Assembly: GCA_033675265.1 (NCBI GenBank)
Contig: JAUJYZ010000135.1
Coordinates: 87,501-151,500, forward strand
Length of the DNA stretch: 64,000 nt
Reading direction: 5' to 3'
Source: Actinostola sp. cb2023
Taxonomy: Eukaryota; Cnidaria; Anthozoa; Actiniaria; Actinostolidae
Below the pieces are notes generated by a model. The model made no database searches. It worked only from the letters and a program-made list of their open reading frames with translations, and had not been told where the DNA came from. Positions 56,226-64,000 of this stretch are shown piece by piece. Position 1 is the first letter of the stretch, and each line of letters begins with the position of its first letter. The position numbers and the translations under genes were made by a program.

Positions 56226-56666
56226 ATGTAGTGCAGGATGCGCGGGATGTGCACAGGAAGCCCAATATAGGATATTACTCAGCACAGGGAACCCAACATA
56301 TCTACGTATTATATATTGATCGCGCGCGCGCTCTACCACAGGAAACCCATAAAAAAGACGCAAATATCATTTTATTTCCTTATTTAGTAGCCTCAAAAGG
56401 AATGGTTGGGCTGCCTGTGATTGAACTCGTTCTTCACTGATGAGTTCTGCTGAAAGCCCCCACGAGTTCAATCACAGGCAGCCCAACCATTCCTTTTGAG
56501 GCTACTAAATAAGGAAATAAAATGATATTTGCGTCTTTTTTATGGGTTTCCTGTGGTAGAGCGCGCGCGCGATCAATATATAATACGTAGATATGTTGGG
56601 TTCCCTGTGCTGAGTAATATCCTATATTGGGCTTCCTGTGCACATCCCGCGCATCCTGCACTACAT
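56226..56666. repeat. 205-bp near-perfect palindrome with 31-bp spacer
   Basis: Arms 56226-56430 and 56462-56666 are inverted copies with no net indel; I found no mismatch at the places I compared. Each contains ggctgcctgtgattgaactc, an alternating GC tract and cacaggaagcccaatatagg. The identical 69- and 75-residue ORFs on opposite strands reflect this symmetry. Confidence 0.9.
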
Positions 56667-56748
56667 AGAGGTTATTACACGGGTAGTTGTGTAATACGGC
56701 TGGATATTTTTACGAGTCGTGCCGTATTTTGACGAGCCGTAGGCGATT

Positions 56749-56810
56749 GGGTTAGGGTTAGGGTTAGGGTTAGGGTTAGGGTTAGGGTTAGGGTTAGGGT
56801 TAGGGTTAGG
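56749..56810 (+). repeat. Interstitial telomeric repeat (TTAGGG)10
   Basis: About ten uninterrupted GGGTTA units. It is immediately followed by the truncated Penelope-like ORF. Upstream lies gtgtaatacggctgg sequence also found at 330-345. Confidence 0.95.
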
Positions 56811-57223
56811 TGTTCCCACGTCCAAAAGACCCACAAGACAAGAGTTCAAGAACTGGCATAGTATACAAGATCAAATGTGACGATTGTGATTTTGTATACT
56901 ATGGTCAGACTGAACGATCTCTGAAGACGAGAACAACAGAACACAAGAGAGCCATTTCTCATAATTACAGCAATTCAAAGATCGCACAACATGCTAACAA
57001 CACAGGCCACACTTTTGACTTTAACAACACTGAAATCGTGGCGAGCGAAAGTAATTATCACAGGAGACTTTTCTTGGAAGCGTGGTACTCGGCGCACGAT
57101 CGCAACGCTGGAAATGACTACATTAGCATTCCAGATGTTTACCGCGCGATAGAACTGAACACTGGCACGAGCACGCGCTCTCGTAGTATTTTTGTGGCTA
57201 CTTCTCTTCTTAGAAGAAAGTAG
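56811..57223 (+). pseudogene. Penelope-like retroelement, GIY-YIG endonuclease part (5'-truncated)
   Basis: The frame is open from the telomeric repeats (read as VR repeats) into FPRPKDPQDKSSRTGIVYKI, CDDCDFVYYGQTERSLKTRT and TEHKRAISHNY, ending SLLRRK then TAG. GIVY...VYYGQT is the GIY-YIG core; CDDC with downstream His is the Cys/His motif of Penelope endonucleases. The reverse transcriptase upstream is missing, and the join lies in the linker before the endonuclease. There is no ATG, so it is a 5'-truncated copy. Untranslated downstream sequence matches the fragment at 17560-18200. Confidence 0.82.
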
Positions 57224-58654
57224 CCACTATGTCATCGAGTGTGAAAGTCCGTAAGTAAGTAATTCGGATAGTGTTCGGAACTAGTCAGGTGATCGAAAAT
57301 CAGCCACGATGTCGCAACGATGTACCCGATGGTCCCGATCGATTCGATAGCGTTCAAAATACGTCGTGTTGGATTTCCATGTGCTTTTCGCTTCACGGCT
57401 TTGTTTAGAAGGGTAAGTTTACACTCTCTACTATTCTATTTTGCACCAGAAACCGGACCAATCTCTCGTGCAAAGTGTCAAGTGTTTGATCATCAAGATG
57501 TTTTCAAGTTTTTCAGTGACGGTTTGTTGAGATTATTTTCCAGTGGAATATCGATTGTGTTTGTGTTTGTTCGGCCTTTAAAATAGCTCCACAGTCCATG
57601 ACGATCGACTCTTGTCTGTGTAGTGGCTCCATGTAAACTGCCAGATCTATAACCGATTTAAAGTGTCAAGTAATTCTCTTCGAGGAACAAATAACTTAAT
57701 GTCTTTAAGTATATGCGAGACACAAAACAAACACGGCTCTCGTTACTCTTTCAGTCTTTATCCCAAAACTCGCTAAAAGCCGTTGTAATCGCTAAATAAA
57801 TGACACACAGGAGTGAAGTGCATATTCATCTTTATTTTGAAAGCAGTTTTAGAAATACAAGATATCAAAAGGACAGGATTCTAGAAGTGAATTTACGGCC
57901 ATATTATATACTGCCGATCGATCAAATAAGACACAGGAAGCCCAATACACAACAGGAGGGTGGTGACTGGCGAGCCTGTGAACTGAAAATATCTTTACAC
58001 ACGAGAGATGTGTCTAGTTTCTGGTGCAAAATAGCATAAAATCATAGTATATTAGAGTGTAAACCTATCTTCAAATTAGATATTCTATTTATTATACTCA
58101 AAGTTTTCATATATTTAGGTGAAGTCAAATAAATAAATAAACACCACTTCAGTTAAATTTTTGGAAAAGCATAATATCGCAAAACTCAAAGAAAGGAAAA
58201 GATTTATTGAGCGACGTTTCGGAGTCGTCATGATGCCATTATCAATTCATTGTTAAATTAATATTAATATTCAATCACTAATGATATATCAATGCTGTTC
58301 ATATTGATTGTTAATAACAACTGTTATTGTTCAATTATTTGTACGCTGTCACAATTGTTTTCAATTAAACTTTGTATTAAAATACATTTCTGATTCAGTA
58401 AATTAGCGTTATATAGAACCAAAGAACAAGTTCCAGCAGATAGTTCAAACATACCAGTTCAACAGAGGAATCAATCCAACTACACATTGCTTCTATATTT
58501 CAAAACCGCAGTACCTACATGTAGTTATAGACTACCTGTTTTTGTTTATTTATAGTAGCCACATGCAGTCCTTGACTGCCTATTTTTTGAAATATATCCG
58601 CGCGCAGTTTCTTACTAACCCTCTGTAACCAACTGATGAAGACTGTTGATTTAC
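57224..58654. other. Penelope-like 3' sequence and flanking repeats, no gene
   Basis: 57224-57310 matches the Penelope fragment in Rpt2 intron 7. A hammerhead-like core on the minus strand (ACGACTCCGAAACGTCGC, then AATAAA) lies at 58192-58222. A second, plus strand, starts CTGATGAAGACTGT at 58633 and is interrupted by the transposon at 58655. The small ORFs here lack recognisable motifs. Confidence 0.5.
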
Positions 58655-61600
58655 TAGTCCGGCAGCAAATGTCATGAAATAAAGTCCCGTGGGAATTTCG
58701 TGATGAAAGCAAGCCACTAGTCTAGATGTGTTAAGTGGACCCTAAATAACATGAAAAGTGTTGGTGCCAACTTTGCAACTTGCACGGGCGGGATTTATGG
58801 GAGGTGGAAAATGTGACGTATAAATCCCAGCATGGAAACGAGGCTCAAACATGAAATTGCCTATAACTTTTCCACAATTTGTGTAAAAGCTTACCAAAAT
58901 CACCCAAGTAATGTTACTCTGTGTTCCAAACACGAACATATGGATTTTAGGGATTAGTGTGGTCACGTGACCAAGCTAGCATGAAAACGAGGCTGACATA
59001 AAAGTTGCACTGGAGAGCCTGTTAACATCTCCAGAACAGCACACAAAGTGACTTATTTATAAGCATTGCAGGTGGATATCATGTATGCAGACAGACATGC
59101 TAATAGGAAAGGGTTGTTACGTGACTAAGATAGCATGAAAACGAGGCGGAGACAAAAATCGCATTATCACATGGAACTATTTAATTAAGCTTTAAGTTAT
59201 TTTTTAGAGATGATCACCAAGTACTTCCGTCAATCTTCGCAAATGACATAATGAACTATGCACGTATGATTCCTGTGCAGTACCTTGCTGATATGTCATC
59301 TTTGAAAGAATCAGATCATGCACACATCTATGCAGAGTTCATCCAAGGAAACTGGGTAGTGAACAAGAACGCCAAGTGCCATTCTGCACAGTAGTTAGGA
59401 GCCGACAATGCACTACAACACATCAACTGATCCATGAAGGTGTCTGGAGGATTGGTTGGCATTACGCTAAATCAAGGTGCTTAGACGAAGTTCTTCCTGA
59501 TATCCCCAGAGCTTGCAATGCTAGTTGACTGACAAGCAAAGAACAAGGTGCCGGGTGTGTCTTACGAGACTTGCATAAGCAGGTCGCCATCATAGCCTTG
59601 CTACTGTCTTAGCACGTGAAGAGAAAGGCATAGAACATTCTCTGATGCAAGTACCAACCTGTTTAACGTTGTGACAAAGGTGGTTATGCCAGAAATGGTG
59701 AAAGAATGATTTGTATGAACAAAGTGAGATTGGCTGGCCGGACACTGTTCGATTCTTTTGTTGAAGGAGCGAGTCAGAGAAAATACAATTTTGATCACTA
59801 ATGAAGAAGCGAAAAAACGCCTAACGTGGAAAACCGGTGCAAAGGTCGTGAAGGCGAAAGCAGCAGACAAAGTCGTAGAACTTAAAAGGACAGGTCCCTT
59901 TTCGCACGTCTGAATCGATATCAAGGAAACTGTTGGCAAAATATTTGATAGTCTCGTGATCGTTGTTTGCTGCTGATGGCACAGTGCTGCACTGTTCAGC
60001 CAAAAGTACTAGATACTGTAATGAACATCCTAGAGAAGTTGAATAATAGGGGGAACAACATGAGTGTATAGTTAGTCCAAATAGTGAAGATCAAGTAAAA
60101 GTCGCTATAAATTTAGATACACTAGAAGTGCAGTCATGCACTTGACAAAACCAGATAATGGATAAAAAATTGTGCACAGCTCAGAAGCTGAACACTTCAG
60201 TAACTACATCATACACGCACAGTCAAAGTAATGAAGTGCGTTTTAATTTTTGATAGATACGATTTACCACTGTCCCTCAAAGCGGCCACCAGGATTAGAC
60301 GGCAAAGAGACTAAGCACCATGCAGTGTATTATCGCATCACCGACTCAACTGATACACATAGCCAAAGTCCCAATGAAGAGACTCCTGTTACACACGAAT
60401 ACCAAGATGGAGCTCACCGTCTATCTGGGCCAGAAGGTTAAAGAGTATGCTAAGCGTAGTGGAAAGCAACTAGTGTTGGCAAGGGGAAGCGAGTGCCAAG
60501 CAACACACAAGGATGTCAGATATCTACAGAGTAACCAAGAAGAAGCTGATACGAAGATGATCGTGCGATGCCCTTGATGCTACTGTGTGCAACCCAACTG
60601 CAGATTCACTCTCCCAACACAGATGTCTTTATCAGTCCTCGCTCTAAGGTGTTACCCGGAACTGTGCAACAACACCTTGTTTGTCACGGGAAGAGGGCAA
60701 CACTATCGTGTGATTGAGATGCGGTCAATTGTTGAAACTCTTTGGCCGGAGAAGACAGCAGCGCTTCCAGCATTTCACACCCTAAGCGGAGCTGACAACA
60801 CAGGAAGTTTTTCTGGAAGAGGAATGCTTCTGTGTTGGAAGGTAATCGCAGCTGACCAATCCATCACCACTTTCCTCGCGCATCTTGGGCAAGCTGCTCA
60901 GTCAGATGACGAGATCGCTGCAGCCATCGAGAAGTTTCTATCTATGTTTCTATCTATGTATTCCCGCGTATATACATGTTTCTGACATTTAATAATTGAT
61001 GGATTTCAGTACATGTCACGTCATTGATGAATTTCAGTGCTCAATCACACTCAACCCTCAGATAATCATTTTTCGTGGGGTTATATTTCTTCTTTAGCCA
61101 TCGAGAAGTTCGTCTGCCAGCCGTATATCTGTCGATAACAAGCATCACCACTTTCAAAGAGCTGCGATGGTTCTTCTTCAGGAAGAAGCAAGCACAATCC
61201 GACAGGTTGCCACCACCAGGCTGGGCTGCACCAGGCGATCCTGCGAGCTCATTATCAAATGATGGTCTTGAACAGAAATAAACTAACAAATCCAGAGCTA
61301 TCATCATCACAACATTATGGATGACGGACGAATCAAGTTGAATGGCTACTGGTTATGACAAAGCTGCCACCAGCCCTTGAAGCCATTCAACTAGTTAAGT
61401 ATGGATGTTGAAAGGAACGGTGTTCCACTAACCGTTGTCAGTGCCACAAGGCTGGGTTAAACTGCACAGACCTCTGCACCTGCTCCGACACTGGGGAGAG
61501 CAGTGATAATGATGTTCAAGAGGAAGATGTACATTACTGGACACAGATAAAGACATGTCCGATAGTGATGATGACTAGTTTATAGTCCAAGAAGATAATG

Positions 61601-62386
61601 TACATGCATATAATATGTACATGAGTGAGCCACATGGAAGATCAGTCGGCAGCTTTAATAAATGATAACCAGGCATTTTGTATGTTTGAAAGATTATTGC
61701 AGATTTTGAGATACTTGTAAAAAACGAAAACGTTGTGCACAATATAAGGCTGTAGTTTCGTGCTATATTGCATCACTGTTCTGAATAACTTATTTAAGTA
61801 ACTTATTTAATAACACAATGTTTATTTAAAAATTGGTGATCTTCTCTAAAAATAACTTAAAGCTTAATTAAATAGTTCCATGTGATAATGCGATTTTTGT
61901 CTCCGCCTCGTTTTCATGCTATCTTAGTCACGTGACAACCCTTTCCTATAAGCATGTCTGTCTGCATACATGACATCCACCTGCAATGCTTATAAATAAG
62001 TCACTTTGTGTGCTGTTCTGGAGATGTTAACAGGCTCTCCAGTGCAACTTTTATGTCAGCCTCGTTTTCATGCTAGCTTGGTCACGTGACCACACTAATC
62101 CCTAAAATCCATATGTTCGTGTTTGGAACACAGAGTAACATTACTTGGGTGATTTTGGTAAGCTTTTACACAAATTGTGGAAAGTTATAGGCAATTTCAT
62201 GTTTGAGCCTCGTTTCCATGCTGGGATTTATATGTCACATTTTCCACCTCCCATAAATCCCGCCCGTGCAAGTTGCAAAGTTGGCACCAACACTTTTCAT
62301 GTTATTTAGGGTCCCCTTAACACATCTAGACTAGTGGCTTGCTTTCATCATGAAATTCCCACGGGATCACACATGCTGCCGGACTA
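58655..62386. mobile_element. 3.7-kb DNA transposon with about 555-bp terminal inverted repeats
   Basis: The terminal repeats run from TAGTCCGGCAGC (58655) to about 59220 and inverted from about 61833 to GGACTA (62386). Shared stretches include cacatctagactagtggctt and agcatgaaaacgaggc. TAC flanks both sides (58652-58654, 62387-62389) as a likely 3-bp duplication. The interior carries a decayed plus-strand ORF. Superfamily not determined. Confidence 0.8.
59225..61530 (+). pseudogene. Decayed transposon ORF (EEADTK / HTLSGADNTGSF family)
   Basis: Fragments in shifting frames form one degenerate protein: NDIMNYARMIPVQYLADMSS and IYAEFIQGNWVVNKNAK (59255-59390), then QEEADTKMIVRCP (60536-60577), then ALRCYPELCNNTLFVTGRG and ALPAFHTLSGADNTGSFSGR (60640-60820), and a Cys-rich tail CQCHKAGLNCTDLCTC near 61440-61490. 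I recognise this order from a repetitive ORF family abundant in marine invertebrate genomes, but cannot name a superfamily. Stops and frameshifts show it is dead. Confidence 0.6.
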
Positions 62387-62389
62387 TAC

Positions 62390-64000
62390 AGTCGAAACGT
62401 CTGAATAAAAAAGCTAAAGTCAGAGACAAAAGTATATCTTTAATTTAAAACATGAATCCTGACTGCAATTTCAACATTTAAAAAAAATCTACAATATACT
62501 TTATTTGTTTTCTGTTTTGATTTTTATAAAGTATTTGTTTCCTGTTTTGATTTTTATCGATTAAGAGGATATTTATTTGAACATCGCGTAATATCCGCGA
62601 AAAGCGCCAAAAACGAGCGCTTTTGAACACTTTCGATTTTCGCTTTGGATTAACACTCTAATTTTATTTTAACTAAGCAAAAACTATTAAAAACAAAGAA
62701 AATTGGCTGTTTAAAGCTGTTTTAGCGTTGTACAAAGCCATTTTCCTGCTTTTTGTTTCAAATTTGAGCTAATTCAGGGGAAAACATCAGCAATACTAGC
62801 AAATATACAGATCTAGCCCATGTGGACAGTTTTCAAATCAAATTTTCACTTTGGATTAACACTCTAATTTCACTTTTACCGGTCAAAAACCATCCCAAAT
62901 AACTTGAACTCTTTGCTAAAGCAGTTTTAGCCTTGTACAAAACGTATTCTCCATGCTATTGGTTTTTGGCGCTCAATACGCGCGTTCGTAAAAAATCTCC
63001 TCTTAAAATGCTTTAAAATGAGGCAATGTGTTTTTTTAATGCTGAATGGTCTCAATATTTAGTCCTGCACAACACATTTTTGCTATCAGTACTTGTAAAC
63101 AAAATGTCAAACAACGTATTTATTTCAACAATCAGTTAAAATAAGTTTACTAGCTTTTTACACACTGTTTTGCCGTTCTTTCTGTGTAATTATTCACTAC
63201 ATGTATATTGATTAGTAATACCATGGATAATATGAAATTAAATAAACTGCATGTCACCACAATCGGCAAACGGAGTCGTACGATTTGTATAAAGCACTCG
63301 GAAGCGATACATACATTCTTAGGAAAACCGTATTTAATTACTCTGTGTTTCTCTCAGTTGGTAGCTAGTAATCATATCTTATTTGCTAAATGAGTTGCAC
63401 TATTTCAATAACAATAATGAAAAACTGTTAATATTTTAGGCAGCCGCTTCATGGGTCCTTCATGACATAAGTCGTCCATCTATAAATCGCCATTCATGTC
63501 TCCTTCAATGCATGTCAGTGAATTGAGTTCGTCTATATTTTCGCTTCAGATGGTTTATGCTGTGTTGGTAGCGCTCCCTTGTGTTTTAAGAACAACTGTA
63601 AGAAAGTACAAAATTATGTCAAACACTTTCTAGATGAAATACGGTCAAAATGTTTAAATAGATGAAGGACTATCAATCAGTTGAGAGAGGTTCCTTGTTG
63701 AAGTGTATTTCGATCACTGACAAAACTACACAAGTCAAATAGCTCAGTCATAATTTATGAAAAATAATTTGCTGAGGAATATCAAGCAGCCCTTCTGCCC
63801 TCGGTATAGGCAAGTCCTTTTATTAGAGAACATTTAGAGCAAATACTACGTTAAGATTTCGACAAAACTACTTTTAGTTGAGCTTTACTTTTCAACAAAA
63901 CTTTCCGGCGTGTGTTGAGTCCAGCAATCAACAAGCAATTCTCCACCATTCAAAATGAAAAAAGACTACTTTAAAATCGTCCAATTTCTTCTAAAGTTAC
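62390..64000. other. Terminal region, no gene seen
   Basis: 62561-63006 looks like a small TTAA-flanked element: GAGGATATTT at the left and AAATCTCCTC at the right, each bordered by TTAA. It contains two diverged direct copies about 207 bp apart (ctttggattaacactctaat at 62641 and 62848). The remaining AT-rich sequence to 64000 shows only a 61-residue ORF without motifs. Confidence 0.45.

Noticed and set aside
56431..56461. Hammerhead ribozyme in the palindrome spacer (CTGATGAG ... TGAAA)
   Set aside because: The spacer has the CTGATGA and GAAA strings, but no stem II with a closing G-C pair and no stem III, so a functional fold is not supported.

Overview
The window is nuclear DNA of an invertebrate animal: split genes with GT-AG introns, AATAAA signals, (TTAGGG)n repeats, a Penelope-like retroelement and many DNA transposons. 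The TPR-CHAT gene, the CACTA-type transposase and the style of the small transposons suggest a cnidarian (coral or anemone). That taxonomic call is inference.

Layout. (1) 764-10803, plus strand: the 3' half of a single-pass membrane protein with a SEA-like module. Its introns hold a CAA/CGA microsatellite, several miniature transposons, a 100-bp satellite in 300-bp higher-order units, a TTAA-flanked element and a 2.7-kb array of a 27-bp unit. (2) 10830-12870: intergenic, with about 50-bp repeats and tRNA-like fragments. (3) 12873-36614, minus strand, convergent with gene 1: a complete 12-exon gene for the 26S proteasome ATPase Rpt2/PSMC1. All coding exons join in phase to a 441-residue protein. 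(4) 38060-41379, minus strand: an intronless TPR-CHAT gene broken by one apparent single-base frameshift. (5) 42093-43446: a TTAA-flanked transposon remnant. (6) about 44033-55875: an 11.8-kb CACTA/EnSpm-like transposon with a three-exon Tnp2-type transposase on the minus strand, a divergent second gene on the plus strand, inverted subterminal repeats and several nested transposons. (7) 55990-57300: a 205-bp palindrome, then interstitial telomeric repeats joined to a 5'-truncated Penelope-like element with a GIY-YIG domain. (8) 58655-62386: a 3.7-kb transposon with about 555-bp inverted repeats and a decayed ORF, sitting inside a hammerhead-like motif. (9) 62387-64000: no gene seen.

The most striking observation is in the Rpt2 gene. 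Its large tandem arrays are amplified copies of its own splice junctions. The 11-kb, 46-bp-unit array (21335-32415) is the intron 5/exon 6 acceptor junction repeated some 225 times: 31 bp of exon start plus 15 bp of intron end. The 62-bp-unit array filling intron 8 is the exon 8/intron 8 donor junction repeated 18 times. A third array in intron 9 abuts the exon 9 donor and resembles the start of exon 10. All three units contain AG|GT. This fits repeated tandem duplication across AGGT splice junctions, a mechanism proposed for intron gain, and gives a housekeeping gene hundreds of decoy splice sites.
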